Notes: generated by a model not told the origin, from the letters alone. A stretch of DNA of 64,000 nt from Rhodothermales bacterium (GCA_040221055.1 JAVJVN010000014.1:1-64000); one strand, 5' to 3'. Shown: positions 26,199 through 36,676, counted from the first letter of the stretch. Made by a program: numbers and translations.

Positions 26199-26993
26199 TC
26201 AGGCGGTTTCCGCCTCGCGGAGTCGGGCCAGTGCCTGGCTGGCCGCGTCCTGCTCCGCCCGTTTCTTGCTGCGCTCCGTGGCCCGGCCGAATTCCTCCTC
26301 TTCCACGAACACGGCCACTTCAAACAGCTTGTCATGGCTCGGCCCGCTTTCGGCCATCACGCGGTACACCGGTTGGGGGCGCCCGTGGGCCTGAAGATAT
26401 TCCAGCAGCGCGCTTTTGTGGTTGTGCCGTTTCGCGGCCAGATCGCGCAGGTCGGGTTTGTTCAGGAGATGCTTCTGGATGAACGTCCGGGCCGCGTCCA
26501 TCCCCAAGTCCATGTACAGGGCCCCGATGACCGCTTCGAACCCGTCGGACAGCATGGAGTCCGATGCCTTCACGTGTTCATTCGACACGCTGTCGCTGGT
26601 CTGCAGGTAGCGTTCCAGATGGATGGTACGGGCACTCGCCGCCAGGGACTGTCCGCTGACCAGCTTGGCCCGGAGCCGGGTCAGCCAGCCTTCGGCTTCG
26701 TCCGGGAATTCCCGGAACAGATGGTCCGCGACCACGAATCCGAGCACGGCATCGCCCAGGTACTCCAGCCGTTCGTTGCTGTCCAGGTGGGCATCGTTGT
26801 CCCCCCGCATGAGGGACCGGTGCCGCAGGGCCTGCTGGTACAGGGATGGGTCCTGGATGGCATGACCGACCAAGCGTTCGATGTCTGCCCGGTCGACCGG
26901 TTCACCATGGGAACGTGGCGGAGTGGGATGGCCCGCACGCTCGTTGCCGGGCGGTTCAGCGGGGCGTTTCAGGATGCGGTCGAACAACCCCAT
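26199..26993 (-). CDS. rnc: Ribonuclease III
   Basis: The 264-residue double-strand-specific RNase has the RNase III signature NERLEYLGDAVLGF (about residues 75-88) with its acidic catalytic residues. A second acidic cluster is DGFEAVIGALYMDLG, and the C-terminal dsRNA-binding domain begins near HNHKSALLEYLQAHG. It shares one base with the stop of the upstream serine-hydrolase gene (TGATG), the first link of a tightly packed minus-strand run through nagZ-like, nadD and bamD. Confidence 0.95.
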   Translation of the reverse strand: MGLFDRILKRPAEPPGNERAGHPTPPRSHGEPVDRADIERLVGHAIQDPSLYQQALRHRSLMRGDNDAHLDSNERLEYLGDAVLGFVVADHLFREFPDEAEGWLTRLRAKLVSGQSLAASARTIHLERYLQTSDSVSNEHVKASDSMLSDGFEAVIGALYMDLGMDAARTFIQKHLLNKPDLRDLAAKRHNHKSALLEYLQAHGRPQPVYRVMAESGPSHDKLFEVAVFVEEEEFGRATERSKKRAEQDAASQALARLREAETA

Positions 26994-27895
26994 CAGGCTC
27001 CTCCGCGGAGGTGCTCATGGACACTGAGGGCAATGCGTGCGCCGAGCGCAGCCGACGCCGCGTGGTCGTCCACGCCCTCCACCAGGATGACCAGGACATA
27101 CGGTTCCGCATTGGGGGGATAGACAATGGCCGCATCGTGGTTGATGCGCGTGATCTGGCCGGTCTTGTGTGCCACCCGGACATCCGGCGGCAGGCCGGCC
27201 GGAATCATGTCGTTGAACCGCTGATCGAACAGGATCTGACGCATGGAGGCGTCGGCCTGACGCGAGACCGCGGTTCCGTTCATGAGATGCGTCATGAGCC
27301 GGGCGAGGTCCTTTGATGTGGCCCGGTTGCTCAGTCCCTGCTCAAAGGCCTTCAAATCCTCCACGCCGCGCAGGGTCTGCATGTGGGTGGTGCCCAGTCG
27401 TTCGGAGGTGGCCTGCACCGAATCGGCCGAAAGCACGTCCATGAGCAGGTTCGTAGCCAGGTTCGAGGACACGATGATCATGTTGTACGTCAGGTCGGCC
27501 AGCGACATGGGCGACCCGAGATGGGCGTAGGACGCATCATCCGAATCATCTTCAATGGAGAACGTGGATCCGTCCACGATGGACCGGAATTCGTTCCGGA
27601 GTACGATCTCATCGCTCATGGCATAACGCCCGGCGTTGACCTGGCGGAAGACTTCAATCATGACCGGCACTTTCATGGTGCTGGCCGCATGGAAAAGACG
27701 ATCGCCGTTCACGTGGAGCTCGAAACCGGTGGACGGGTCCACGACGGAGACGGCGACGGTAACCTGGCTTGAATCCGGGGTGCGCGCGGAGTCGGCTTCA
27801 GCAAGAGTCGCGCGGATGGTGCGCTCGAGTGGGGTGGTCATGTCGGGTGTGGAGCAGGCGGCCATGACAAGGGCCAGAAGCAGGATTCGTTTCAT
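26993..27895 (-). CDS. Class A beta-lactamase-like serine hydrolase lipoprotein
   Basis: The 300-residue protein carries a lipoprotein signal (MKRILLLALVMAACS). The active-site motifs follow class A order: STMK (about residue 72), SSN in place of SDN, an omega-loop-like EQGLSNRATS, and HKTG near residue 245. The Ser for Asp change in SDN and the lipid anchor make it more likely a general serine hydrolase or carboxypeptidase than a resistance enzyme. The frame extends to 28039, but the ATG at 27895 supplies the signal peptide and overlaps the GH3 stop by four bases. The neighbours suggest a cell-wall role. Confidence 0.85.
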   Translation of the reverse strand: MKRILLLALVMAACSTPDMTTPLERTIRATLAEADSARTPDSSQVTVAVSVVDPSTGFELHVNGDRLFHAASTMKVPVMIEVFRQVNAGRYAMSDEIVLRNEFRSIVDGSTFSIEDDSDDASYAHLGSPMSLADLTYNMIIVSSNLATNLLMDVLSADSVQATSERLGTTHMQTLRGVEDLKAFEQGLSNRATSKDLARLMTHLMNGTAVSRQADASMRQILFDQRFNDMIPAGLPPDVRVAHKTGQITRINHDAAIVYPPNAEPYVLVILVEGVDDHAASAALGARIALSVHEHLRGGA

Positions 27896-29454
27896 TGGAG
27901 TCGGCTCAACCAGGAAGCCAGGGCTTGTTGGGAGGGCGCTACGTCGCTGAACAGGCACACGCTGGTCACGGCACCGGGAAAATCGGAAAGGATGGTCGGG
28001 CTTCCAAGGCTGGCCAGCACGGTGGCGTGCCGATCGCACATTTCCCGCACGAACCGGTGCTGGGCCGGTTGCAAACCGAATTTGTGCCAGGCGGCGGGCT
28101 TGACAATGACGGCCACGACCACGCCGCGGTGCTCGGCGGCCGCATCCACCAACTGTTTCAGGTCGGCTTCGTCCGTTTCGGGCAGGATTTCCCGGTAGGT
28201 CCCGTTCGGGAAGGCCTGCAGGAAGGCCTTTTCAAGGGTCCCGGCGGCCGGGTCGTTGTACGTGACATGGGGCCGGACCAGCACGCACAACACATCTTTC
28301 TGGCCGGGCTTCAGGGCAAAGAACCGGTAGGATTCCCCGTATTCCACGAGGGCCCGGGCGGCCATGCCGGCGGCCGCGGTCTGGTGTTCGGCGCATCCGA
28401 CCACGCGGGGTTCGAAGGCCGTGCCGGGGTCCAGGAAAAAGGAATCCCCGAACCGGTCCGAGAATCCGGTTTTCAGGGTCCATAGCCGTTCGAAGGCTTC
28501 GTCGACCCGTGCCCGCAACTCCGCATCCGAATGCGCAGCGGTCACGAGGTGCTCAATGACATCATCCACGGAGCGGACATCCAGCAGGATGTCCACGCCC
28601 GCCTTCAGGATGCGGGCCACCTCCTCGCCTTCGGTGGCCGCACCGGCCGTGGCACCGGCCATCAAGAGGCTGTCCGAGATGACGGCGCCGCGGAAGCCCA
28701 TTTCGTCCCGCAGAAGGTCCTGCAGGATGGGTTTCGAGGCCGTGGCTATCCGTCCGGACGCATCCAGGGCCGGATAGGCCACGTGGGCGGTCATGACGAG
28801 CGGCACACCGGCCTGGATGGCAGCCGCAAACGGGGGGAGTTCAAGCGCGTCCAGCGACTCCCGGTCCCGGGTCAGCACGGGCTTGCCGTCGTGGGAGTCT
28901 GTCTCGGTGTCTCCGTGGCCGGGGAAATGTTTGGCGGTGGACAACAGGCCCTCGGCGGCACATCCGCAGATGTACGCGGCCACGCGGGCCGAGGCGGTTT
29001 CCGGGTCGGTGCCGTATGCGCGGGTGGCAATGATGGGGTTCCGGGGATTCGACGCCACGTCCGCGACGGGCGAGAAACTGATGTGGATGCCGGCTGCCAG
29101 AGCTTCCCGGGCGGATATCCGGGCCATTTCCTCGACATCGTCCGGCGACAGGGAAGCGTACGCCAGCGCATGCGGGAAGACGGTTGCACCACGGAGCTGC
29201 TGGCCGACACCCCGTTCCATGTCAGTGGCCACCAACAACGGAAAGCGGGACCGGCTTTGCAGGACGGCGAGGGCCTGTGGTGTCATGAACCGGTCACCGT
29301 TGAACAGGCACAATCCCCCGAGGGCATGCCGGTCGAGCAATTCACCTATCCGTTCAGCGTCCTCGGCGACCGTGACGGCCGGGGGCATATTGGATCCGAT
29401 CCGGGGGAAAATGAGTTGGGCGATCCGGTCGCGAAGGGAGTGGGGCTTGGTCAT
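27892..29454 (-). CDS. Glycoside hydrolase family 3 (NagZ-like hexosaminidase)
   Basis: The 520-residue protein has the GH3 TIM barrel. ATDMERGVGQQLRG, FSPVADVASNPRNPII and the catalytic loop AKHFPGHGDTETDSH (the NagZ His/Asp pair) are present, and the nucleophile Asp is in AVISDSLLMAG. The C-terminal 170 residues extend beyond a minimal NagZ (about 340) and form a second domain. It lacks a signal peptide, so it is probably cytosolic and may cleave N-acetylglucosamine from muropeptides. Overlaps of four bases on each side (serine hydrolase, nadD) show tight coupling. Confidence 0.9.
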   Translation of the reverse strand: MTKPHSLRDRIAQLIFPRIGSNMPPAVTVAEDAERIGELLDRHALGGLCLFNGDRFMTPQALAVLQSRSRFPLLVATDMERGVGQQLRGATVFPHALAYASLSPDDVEEMARISAREALAAGIHISFSPVADVASNPRNPIIATRAYGTDPETASARVAAYICGCAAEGLLSTAKHFPGHGDTETDSHDGKPVLTRDRESLDALELPPFAAAIQAGVPLVMTAHVAYPALDASGRIATASKPILQDLLRDEMGFRGAVISDSLLMAGATAGAATEGEEVARILKAGVDILLDVRSVDDVIEHLVTAAHSDAELRARVDEAFERLWTLKTGFSDRFGDSFFLDPGTAFEPRVVGCAEHQTAAAGMAARALVEYGESYRFFALKPGQKDVLCVLVRPHVTYNDPAAGTLEKAFLQAFPNGTYREILPETDEADLKQLVDAAAEHRGVVVAVIVKPAAWHKFGLQPAQHRFVREMCDRHATVLASLGSPTILSDFPGAVTSVCLFSDVAPSQQALASWLSRLQ

Positions 29455-30071
29455 TCCGGAAGATACAACCCGTGCGCGCGAATGTAGGACAGCGTCCGCG
29501 GATGCAGGTGGGTCCGGAGCAGCCCGGACACGGTGGTGTCTGTCCCTTCTCCGGCTCCCGCAGCCTGCAGCGCCTGGCGGATGGCGGTCGACGATATGTC
29601 GCTCTGGATGCCGTCCAGGTGGATGGCGGGCCGACCGTTTGAGCGCCGCAGCGCCGAAGCTGAGGTATCCGGGCGGTCATAGACCACCAGGGTGGCCAGT
29701 TCTGCAATGCGGTCCGGATCCCTCCAGGTTTCGAATCCGGCCAGGTTGTCGCTGCCCACGATCAGGAAGAGGGTGGCATCCGGCTGTTCGGCCGTCAGGG
29801 ACTCCAGGGTCTGGACGGTCCAGGACGTGCCGCCCCGGTCCAACTCGCGGGTATCCAGCCGGAAGCGGGGCTCGTCCTCGATCACGCCCCGGATCATGGC
29901 CATCCGATGCGGATCGGCGGTCAGGGTCCGGTCGGGCTTGTGCGGGGGGTGCGCGGCCGGAATCCACAGTACCGCGTCGAGATGCAGCTGGTCCAGTGCG
30001 GCCCGTGCAACGCGCTCGTGCGTCCTGTGGGGAGGATCGAAACTTCCTCCAAAGACGCCCAGGCGGGTCAT
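29451..30071 (-). CDS. nadD: Nicotinate-nucleotide adenylyltransferase
   Basis: The 206-residue enzyme adenylates nicotinate mononucleotide to deamido-NAD in NAD synthesis. The nucleotidyltransferase motif is GVFGGSFDPPHRTH (about residues 5-18), with the second motif SDISSTAIRQAL near residue 160 and WIPAAHPPHKP between them. Length is typical. It overlaps the GH3 start and the bamD stop by four bases each. Confidence 0.94.
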   Translation of the reverse strand: MTRLGVFGGSFDPPHRTHERVARAALDQLHLDAVLWIPAAHPPHKPDRTLTADPHRMAMIRGVIEDEPRFRLDTRELDRGGTSWTVQTLESLTAEQPDATLFLIVGSDNLAGFETWRDPDRIAELATLVVYDRPDTSASALRRSNGRPAIHLDGIQSDISSTAIRQALQAAGAGEGTDTTVSGLLRTHLHPRTLSYIRAHGLYLPE

Positions 30072-30862
30072 GACGGCTGGCTCAACCGGTCCAGTTCAGC
30101 CTGGAGCTCCATGTAGACGGCTTCGGCGTCCTTCAGGATGGGGCTGTCCGGGAAAATCTGGATGAGTCGCTCGTAGCTGTCCACCCCTTTTCCGAAGCGC
30201 TCGGCACGCTTGTCACGAACGCTCAACTTGCCGTACTCCAGGTAAGCCTGCATGGCGCCCAACAGGGCATCGTCAGCCCATTCGGTATCGTAATACCGGT
30301 CGAACACGGCTTCAAAACTGACGGCTGCCGCCTGGTAGAGTTCGCGCCGTTCATACAGCTTGGCTGTGTAGTAGGCCTTCTGGCCCAGCTTCTCGCGCAA
30401 TTCCACAATACGTTCGGCGGCATCGGCCGACCGCTCATGATCCGGATAGCGCGTCATGAACAGGCGGAATTGCCGGATGGCCCGCTCGGTGTCCGTCTGA
30501 TCCAATTGATACGCGGGTGAACGGTCGTAGTAGGTCATGGCCAACAGGTACTCGGCGTCGGGAACGCGCGCGTCCGACCGGTAGATCTGCGTGAACCGCG
30601 TGTATTCGTTGGCAGCCAGCAGATACTGCTCCGACGCCCGGTAGGCATGTGCCAACTGGAGCTGGGCATCGGCGGCCCATTCATGCGAGCGGCCGAAATC
30701 GAAGGCGCCCTGGAAGTACTCGATGGCGATATCGTATCGGCCCGCCTCGAAGCGCTCCATGCCCCGCTCATAAGCCTCCTGCGGCGACGTGTACCGGACC
30801 CGATTGGGCGAGGAGCACCCGGCGAGGACCAGGACGAGGACAAGGATGGAGAGTCGTTTCAT
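30068..30862 (-). CDS. bamD: Outer membrane assembly lipoprotein BamD
   Basis: The 264-residue TPR lipoprotein has a signal peptide ending in the lipobox VLAGCS (Cys about residue 16) and about five tetratricopeptide-like repeats (YERGMERFEAGRYDIAIEYF, AQLQLAHAYRASEQYLLAANEY, AIRQFRLFMTRYPDHERSADA). As part of the BAM complex it would help insert beta-barrels such as the exopolysaccharide exporter encoded at 42800-46207. This confirms a diderm cell. It overlaps nadD by four bases. Confidence 0.93.
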   Translation of the reverse strand: MKRLSILVLVLVLAGCSSPNRVRYTSPQEAYERGMERFEAGRYDIAIEYFQGAFDFGRSHEWAADAQLQLAHAYRASEQYLLAANEYTRFTQIYRSDARVPDAEYLLAMTYYDRSPAYQLDQTDTERAIRQFRLFMTRYPDHERSADAAERIVELREKLGQKAYYTAKLYERRELYQAAAVSFEAVFDRYYDTEWADDALLGAMQAYLEYGKLSVRDKRAERFGKGVDSYERLIQIFPDSPILKDAEAVYMELQAELDRLSQPS

Positions 30863-30923
30863 GGAAGGGCAGTGCGCGATGGGAAGCAGGGCGGATGGTA
30901 CGAGGCCCTTCGGGGGCAGTTCC

Positions 30924-32324
30924 TCACCGTTGGAGCACCAGACGGCCGTCCCGGTACCGGTGGTAGAACATCCCTTGGTTTACGTTCGTGCCGTCAAAAT
31001 GGATGCGGTGGCCCAATCCCTGGAACGGGGGAGCCTGCCGGATGGCATCGGCCAGTTCCGCGGCTTCGTACGTGTCCATCAATCCGAGCAGGAAGGTCGT
31101 CCCATCGTATCCGGCGAAGGCCAACCGGTCGGGTTCGGTCCTGGCCAGGGTTCGGAAGGATGCGATGAAGGCCGCTGTGGCCCGCTCGTCGTATCCCGAA
31201 TAATAATCATTCACATACGATACGCCGTACTGGCTGGCGTGCGCCGTCATGGGCAGGTCATGCCAGCTCGAATTGCCCACAATGCGCGTGGTCTTGCCGA
31301 AGCGATCCATACTGGACAGGACGCCTCCGGCCACCCGCTGGCGGTCCGGGCTGACAATGGGCATGAACAGGGCTTCCACATGGTCAAGCGTATCGGCCGG
31401 GAAGAAGTTGTCCAGTTCCAGCCAGTTCCGCTCCTCGGGCAAGAGCACGATCAGGTTTATCCGGGCGCCGAGCCGGGACGCTTCCTGGATGAAGGCATCC
31501 GTAATGCGTTCCGACAGTCCGGCGGGGTCCATGGACGCGATGACACCCAGGCTGTCCAGGCGCAATCCGTTCACGGCATGGCGGGCGGCCAGGCGGCCCC
31601 GGACTTCCATGCTGGGGTTGGCCTGGAATGCCATCCGGCGACCCCGGCTGACGGCCTCGTCGGTGGCCATGGGGGCCATGAAGACCAGTCCCTGGCGTTC
31701 GGCTTCGGCAGCGGCGGCAATGGCATTCTCCGAATACAGGGTGCCGAAAATGGCATCGGCGTTCTCGGCGGCCAGTTCCTGCACGGCGCGGCGGACGGCG
31801 TCGGGGCCGCCGTCCGCATCCCGGAAAATCATTTCCACCGGTCGACGGGTCTCGGCGGCGTTGTGCCTGCGGACCGCCAGGTGAATGCCGTTGAACATTT
31901 CCTGGGTCTGCAGCCGGTCCTCGCCGTCCAGCGACAGGATGATGCCGAGGCGGGCCGGCTCCAGCCGGGCCACATCCTGTGCATTTTCGGCCAACGCCAG
32001 GAGGCGCGCCGCGTCGCTCGTGAACCGGGAATCGGGATACGTGTCGGCGAAGGAGCGCACGAGCGACGCAGCGCGTGCATATTGGCCCAGCCGGTACGCC
32101 GACCGGGCGGCCATGAACGCGGACGTGCTGGCGGCGGTCGACGAGGAGTATTCGCGCAGGACGCGATCGAAGTCCGCCTGGGCCTCCGACCAGGATCCGG
32201 CTTCGAATGCGGCCAATCCGGATGTTACGAGCGAATCGGCCGTGGCATGGGGGATCTGCTGGGCGGCGGCCACCGGGGCCGACGCCAGGAACAGCAGGAC
32301 CAGGACCATGCGCATCATTCCCAT
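30924..32324 (-). CDS. TPR and periplasmic-binding-fold protein
   Basis: The 466-residue protein has a signal peptide (MRMVLVLLFLASAPVAAAQQ). Residues about 30-150 form TPR-like helices (EAGSWSEAQADFDRVLREY, AARSAYRLGQYARAASL). A type-1 periplasmic binding fold starts at LGIILSLDGEDRLQTQEMF and includes MAPMATDEAVSRGR and FAGYDGTTFLLGLMDTY. The same pairing is seen in LpoA-like penicillin-binding-protein activators and in ABC-type receptors. No transporter is adjacent. The longer frame to 32495 lies inside guaA; the ATG at 32324 shares one base with the guaA stop. Confidence 0.8.
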   Translation of the reverse strand: MGMMRMVLVLLFLASAPVAAAQQIPHATADSLVTSGLAAFEAGSWSEAQADFDRVLREYSSSTAASTSAFMAARSAYRLGQYARAASLVRSFADTYPDSRFTSDAARLLALAENAQDVARLEPARLGIILSLDGEDRLQTQEMFNGIHLAVRRHNAAETRRPVEMIFRDADGGPDAVRRAVQELAAENADAIFGTLYSENAIAAAAEAERQGLVFMAPMATDEAVSRGRRMAFQANPSMEVRGRLAARHAVNGLRLDSLGVIASMDPAGLSERITDAFIQEASRLGARINLIVLLPEERNWLELDNFFPADTLDHVEALFMPIVSPDRQRVAGGVLSSMDRFGKTTRIVGNSSWHDLPMTAHASQYGVSYVNDYYSGYDERATAAFIASFRTLARTEPDRLAFAGYDGTTFLLGLMDTYEAAELADAIRQAPPFQGLGHRIHFDGTNVNQGMFYHRYRDGRLVLQR

Positions 32325-33892
32325 TATTCCCACTCGATGGTGGCCGGCGGCTTGGAGCTGATGTCGTACACCATCCGGTTGATTCCCCGGATTTCGTTCA
32401 CGATCCGGTTGGACACATGTGCCAGGAATTCGTGGGGCAGGTGGGCCCAGTCCGCCGTCATGCCATCCACACTCGTAACGGCCCGGAGGGCACAAACGTT
32501 CTCGTACGTGCGCTCGTCGCCCATGACCCCGACCGACTGGACCGGCAGGAGGGCGGCAAAGGCCTGCCAGACCTCACCGTACAGGTTCCACGCGTGGAGT
32601 TCCTCGATGAAAATGGCATCGGCCTCCCGCAGGATGGCCACGTCCTCGCGCGTGACGGGCCCGATGACGCGGATGCCAAGACCCGGACCGGGAAACGGGT
32701 GCCGGTCGATGATGGCCGACGGCACGTCCAGCAGACGTCCGATGGCGCGTACCTCGTCCTTGAACAGTTCACGGAAGGGCTCGAGCACCTTCAGGTTCAT
32801 TTTTTCCGGTAGTCCACCGACGTTGTGATGCGTCTTGATGGTGGCCGAGGGACCCTTGAAGGACACACTCTCGATGACATCCGGGTACAGGGTACCCTGT
32901 GCCAGGAACGCCGGGCGCTCGCCGAGTTCTTCGACAATGGCGTGGGTCGCATTGTCGAACACGTCCACGAAGGTGTTGCCGATGATCTTGCGCTTCAGTT
33001 CGGGGTCCACCACCCCTTCCAGACGATCCAGGAACAGGTCGCTGGCATCGATGGCGGTCAGTCGGATATGCCAGTTGTCGCGGAAGGTGGACTGGACCTG
33101 CTCCCATTCGCCCTTCCGGAGCAGTCCATTGTTCACGAAAATGCAGGTCAGTTGATCGCCCAGCGCCTTGTGCAGGAGGACGGCGGCAACGGAGGAATCC
33201 ACGCCGCCGGAAAGACCCAGGATGACGTGGGCATCCCCGACTTCGGCCCGGATTTCATCGATCTTCTCTTCCACGAACGAGGCCGCCGACCAATCTCCCG
33301 TGCAGCCACAAATCCGGTGGGCAAAGTTGTCCAGGATCTTGCGGCCGTGCTCGGTATGGACCACTTCGGGATGGAATTGAACGCCGTAGTGCGGCAGGTC
33401 CGTGGACCGTACCGCGGCAATGGGGGCATTCGACGTGTGGGCAATGACGGTATAGCCTTCGGGAAGCCGCGTCAGGTGGTCGCCGTGACTCATCCACACA
33501 TTGGATCCCTCGGGCACGTCCTCGAACAGCCCGGCGGTCTGGTCAATCCGGATGGCCGCACGGCCGAACTCCCGTCGCGTGGCGCGTTCCACCGCACCGC
33601 CGCTGACCTGGGCCATGGCCTGCAGTCCGTAGCAGATGCCCAGCACAGGCATGTCTGACCCATCGTCGCGTTTCAGTCCGAGGAACGCAGGATCGAGTTG
33701 GGGTGCACCGACGTCGTAAACCGACGACGGGCCTCCGGACAGGATGATGCCGCGGGGCTGCCGGGACATGACCTCGTCGACCGGGGCCGTGCAGGGAAGG
33801 ATTTCGGAGTAAACTCCGGCCTCACGGATGCGCCGCGCAATCAGTTGCGTGTACTGGGATCCGAAATCAAGTATGACAAGCGTTTCGTGCAT
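32324..33892 (-). CDS. guaA: GMP synthase (glutamine-hydrolysing)
   Basis: The 522-residue enzyme converts XMP to GMP using glutamine. The class I amidotransferase domain (about residues 1-195) has the nucleophile Cys in GICYGLQAM and the His in [11 protein letters not shown]. The PP-loop ATP pyrophosphatase has [12 protein letters not shown] (about residue 230), and the C-terminal dimer domain ends in KPPATIEWE. Length is normal. It shares one base with the gcvH stop upstream (TGATG), closing a run of genes efp-accB-accC-gcvH-guaA. Confidence 0.97.
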   Translation of the reverse strand: MHETLVILDFGSQYTQLIARRIREAGVYSEILPCTAPVDEVMSRQPRGIILSGGPSSVYDVGAPQLDPAFLGLKRDDGSDMPVLGICYGLQAMAQVSGGAVERATRREFGRAAIRIDQTAGLFEDVPEGSNVWMSHGDHLTRLPEGYTVIAHTSNAPIAAVRSTDLPHYGVQFHPEVVHTEHGRKILDNFAHRICGCTGDWSAASFVEEKIDEIRAEVGDAHVILGLSGGVDSSVAAVLLHKALGDQLTCIFVNNGLLRKGEWEQVQSTFRDNWHIRLTAIDASDLFLDRLEGVVDPELKRKIIGNTFVDVFDNATHAIVEELGERPAFLAQGTLYPDVIESVSFKGPSATIKTHHNVGGLPEKMNLKVLEPFRELFKDEVRAIGRLLDVPSAIIDRHPFPGPGLGIRVIGPVTREDVAILREADAIFIEELHAWNLYGEVWQAFAALLPVQSVGVMGDERTYENVCALRAVTSVDGMTADWAHLPHEFLAHVSNRIVNEIRGINRMVYDISSKPPATIEWE

Positions 33893-34269
33893 CAGCCGAC
33901 CATGGCGGCGTAGTCGGCCGACGAGAGCAGGCCGTCGCGGTTCGACGGGTCCGATACCTTGATCTTGATCAACCAGCCGTCGCCGTAGGGATCGTCGTTG
34001 ACCAGTTCGGGGTTGGCTTCGAGCGCATCGTTGACCTCGAGGACTTCCCCGTCTACGGGCATGAAGAGTTCGGAGACCGTCTTGACGGCTTCTACCGTAC
34101 CGAACACGTCATCCCGATCCACCGCATCGCCCACGGAATCGATTTCGACATACACGATGTCGCCGAGTTCGGACTGGGCGAAGTCGGTAATGCCCACGAC
34201 AGCCGTATCGCCGTCCAAGCGGATCCACTCGTGGTCTTTCGTATAAAGCAGGTCGTCAGGAAATTTCAT
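33892..34269 (-). CDS. gcvH: Glycine cleavage system H protein
   Basis: The 125-residue lipoyl carrier shuttles the aminomethyl group between GcvP and GcvT. It has [20 protein letters not shown] at the N-terminus and the lipoylated lysine in [15 protein letters not shown] (about residue 65). It starts at MKFPDD (34269); the longer frame to 34326 would run into accC. It overlaps the accC 3' end by 14 bases and guaA by one base. gcvP is on the same strand about 8 kb away. Confidence 0.96.
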   Translation of the reverse strand: MKFPDDLLYTKDHEWIRLDGDTAVVGITDFAQSELGDIVYVEIDSVGDAVDRDDVFGTVEAVKTVSELFMPVDGEVLEVNDALEANPELVNDDPYGDGWLIKIKVSDPSNRDGLLSSADYAAMVG

Positions 34270-35611
34270 TGGGTTGGGGTTCGAGCGTGAACGTCTCCAG
34301 GAACCGCGTGTCGAACTCGCCGGCACGGAACTTCTCGTTCTGGAGCAACTGGATGTGGAACGGAATGGTCGTGTCTATGCCCTCAATGACGAACTCCTCG
34401 AGGGCACGGAGCATTTTCTGGATGGCCAGCGGACGCGTGCGCGCGCGCACGATGAGCTTGGCGATCATCGAGTCGTAGTTCGGGGGAATCCGGTACCCGG
34501 CGTAGACATGCGTGTCCACGCGGACCCCGTGCCCTCCCGGCGGGTGGAAGGTCTTGATGAGCCCGGGGGAGGGCGAGAAATTCCGGTACGAGTTCTCGGC
34601 GTTTATCCGGCATTCGATGGCGTGGCCCTGGAGCGGGATTTCGCGCTCGGTAATGCTTTCGCCGGCGGCCACGCGGATCTGGTATTCAATCAGGTCGCAA
34701 TCGGCCACTTCCTCGGTGACCGGGTGTTCCACCTGGATCCGCGTATTCATTTCCATGAAGTAGAAATTCCGGTCGGCATCCACCAGGAACTCGACCGTCC
34801 CGGCGCCCTCGTAATTCACGGCTTTGGCCCCTTTCACGGCGGCTTCGCCCATCCTGCGCCGCAGGTCGGCATCGACAATCGGGGACGGAGATTCCTCGAG
34901 CAGCTTCTGGTGTCGGCGCTGGATGGAGCATTCCCGTTCACCGAAATGGATGACGTTGCCCTTGCCGTCGCCGAGGACCTGGATTTCAATGTGCCGGGGC
35001 GAGGTGACGAACTTCTCCACGTAACAGCCGCCGTTGCCGAAGGCGGCCTCGGCCTCGTTGCTGGCCATGGTGTACAGCTTCTCGAACTGATCGGCGGACG
35101 GAACCATGCGCATGCCGCGGCCTCCGCCACCGGCACTGGCCTTCACAATCACGGGGTAGCCGATGGTTTCGGCCACACGCGCACCATGTTTGGCATCGGT
35201 GACCTCTCCGTCGGAACCGGGAACGACCGGTACGTCGGCCTTGACCATGGTTTCCTTGGCCAGGCTCTTGTCGCCCATGAGCCGGATGGTCTCCGGGGAA
35301 GCACCAATGAACTTGATGCCGTGGTCTTCACAGATGGCGCTGAACTCGGCGTTCTCGGCCAGGAATCCGTAGCCCGGGTGGATGGCGTCTGCCCCGGTGA
35401 CTTCCGCCGCGGCAATGATGCGGTCGAACCGGAGGTAGGAATCGCGGCTCGGCGGTGGGCCTATGCAGACGGCCTCATTGGCGAAACGGACGTGCAGGGA
35501 ATCCTTGTCGGCCGTCGAGTAGACCGCCACGGTCTTGAGACCCATCTCGTGGCAGGTCCGGATGATCCGGAGGGCGATTTCCCCACGATTGGCGATCAGT
35601 ACTTTCTGCAT
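34256..35611 (-). CDS. accC: Biotin carboxylase subunit of acetyl-CoA carboxylase
   Basis: The 451-residue ATP-grasp enzyme carboxylates biotin on AccB. It has [18 protein letters not shown] at the N-terminus, the Gly-rich ATP loop [13 protein letters not shown] (about residues 163-175), [18 protein letters not shown] and [18 protein letters not shown]. Length is normal for the bacterial subunit. It shares one base with accB upstream and overlaps gcvH downstream. accA/accD are not in the window. Confidence 0.97.
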   Translation of the reverse strand: MQKVLIANRGEIALRIIRTCHEMGLKTVAVYSTADKDSLHVRFANEAVCIGPPPSRDSYLRFDRIIAAAEVTGADAIHPGYGFLAENAEFSAICEDHGIKFIGASPETIRLMGDKSLAKETMVKADVPVVPGSDGEVTDAKHGARVAETIGYPVIVKASAGGGGRGMRMVPSADQFEKLYTMASNEAEAAFGNGGCYVEKFVTSPRHIEIQVLGDGKGNVIHFGERECSIQRRHQKLLEESPSPIVDADLRRRMGEAAVKGAKAVNYEGAGTVEFLVDADRNFYFMEMNTRIQVEHPVTEEVADCDLIEYQIRVAAGESITEREIPLQGHAIECRINAENSYRNFSPSPGLIKTFHPPGGHGVRVDTHVYAGYRIPPNYDSMIAKLIVRARTRPLAIQKMLRALEEFVIEGIDTTIPFHIQLLQNEKFRAGEFDTRFLETFTLEPQPNEIS

Positions 35612-36084
35612 TACGCCGGCTCGATGATGAACAGGGGTTGGTCGTACTCGACAGGGGTGGCGTTCTTGACCAGGATCTTGCGGACCGTACCTGAAACCTC
35701 GGACTCGATTTCGTTCATCAGCTTCATGGCCTCGATGATGCAGAGGACATCCCCGGCCTTGACCGAGTCGCCGACCTGGACATACGGTTTCGAATCGGGC
35801 GATGCGGCCTCATAGAAGGTCCCGACGATGGGTGCGCGTACTTCGGTGCCGGCCGGCTCGGCCGGAGCTGCAGCGGGTGCCTGGGGAGCGGCAGCGGGTT
35901 GCGGCGCGGGCTGTGGTGCGGGCTGGGCCGCCGGGATCTCCCAGGACTGAACCATGGGTGCCGGTGCAGGTGCGGGTGCGGCTTTCCGGACAAAGATCCG
36001 GAGATCTTCTTCCTCGATTTCGACCTCGGATACATCACTTTCCGAGACCAGTTTCAGGATGTCTCTCAGGCGTTCCAGATCCAT
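35611..36084 (-). CDS. accB: Biotin carboxyl carrier protein
   Basis: The protein of 157 residues has an N-terminal dimer region ([17 protein letters not shown]), a Pro/Ala-rich linker (about residues 38-78) and a biotinyl domain whose biotin-accepting lysine is in [12 protein letters not shown] (about residue 120). The start is taken at MDLERL (36084), which fits the family; the frame continues to 36123. It lies 22 bases after efp on the same strand, an order often seen in Bacteroidota. Confidence 0.95.
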   Translation of the reverse strand: MDLERLRDILKLVSESDVSEVEIEEEDLRIFVRKAAPAPAPAPMVQSWEIPAAQPAPQPAPQPAAAPQAPAAAPAEPAGTEVRAPIVGTFYEAASPDSKPYVQVGDSVKAGDVLCIIEAMKLMNEIESEVSGTVRKILVKNATPVEYDQPLFIIEPA

Positions 36085-36106
36085 GGGGTTCTCCGTATTG
36101 TTGGGC

Positions 36107-36676
36107 TCAAGCCGTATTGACACGCGTCACATAATCGCCGCGTTCGGTGTTGACGCGGATAACGTCACCTTCGTTGACGAACAGGGGCACATACACGGTA
36201 GCACCCGATTCGACTTTCGCCGGTTTGGTGGCACCGGTGGCCGTATCGCCCTTGAGGCCGGGTTCGGTCTCCACGACCTTCAGGTCCACCGACCCGGGGA
36301 TTTCCGTGGTCAAGGGCTGTTCCGTCTCAGCGTGCATGAGGATGTCGATGGTGGCACCTTCCTTCACGTATTGGCGTCCAGCCACGGCATCGACGGGCAG
36401 GTTGATCTGCTCGTAGGTATCCGTATTCATGAAATGCAGTCCCAGGTCATCCTCGTAAAGGAACTGGTACTTGCGGCGTTCGACCCGGACCTGGTCCACG
36501 CGTTCTCCCGCGCGGAAGGTGTTGTCAAGCACACGGCCGGTGCGGACGTTGCGCAACTTCGTTCGGACGAAGGCTCCGCCTTTTCCGGGCTTTACGTGTT
36601 GGAATTCGATGATGGACCAGATGTCGCCATTCCATTCCATGGTAAAGCCGTTTCTGAAATCACTGGTATCTGCCAT
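36107..36676 (-). CDS. efp: Translation elongation factor EF-P
   Basis: The 189-residue EF-P relieves ribosome stalling at polyproline. It has KOW-like, central and C-terminal OB domains. The modified-loop region [20 protein letters not shown] (about residues 21-40) includes the lysine that is modified in many species. The start [10 protein letters not shown] (36676) gives the normal length. Several window proteins contain long proline stretches (AccB, the proteins at 36766, 41335 and 47874) and would be natural clients. Confidence 0.96.
   Translation of the reverse strand: MADTSDFRNGFTMEWNGDIWSIIEFQHVKPGKGGAFVRTKLRNVRTGRVLDNTFRAGERVDQVRVERRKYQFLYEDDLGLHFMNTDTYEQINLPVDAVAGRQYVKEGATIDILMHAETEQPLTTEIPGSVDLKVVETEPGLKGDTATGATKPAKVESGATVYVPLFVNEGDVIRVNTERGDYVTRVNTA

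Noticed and set aside
26993-27895. Call as a clinical-type class A beta-lactamase
   Set aside because: It is a lipoprotein with SSN in place of SDN, in a housekeeping gene chain; a cell-wall or general serine hydrolase is at least as likely.
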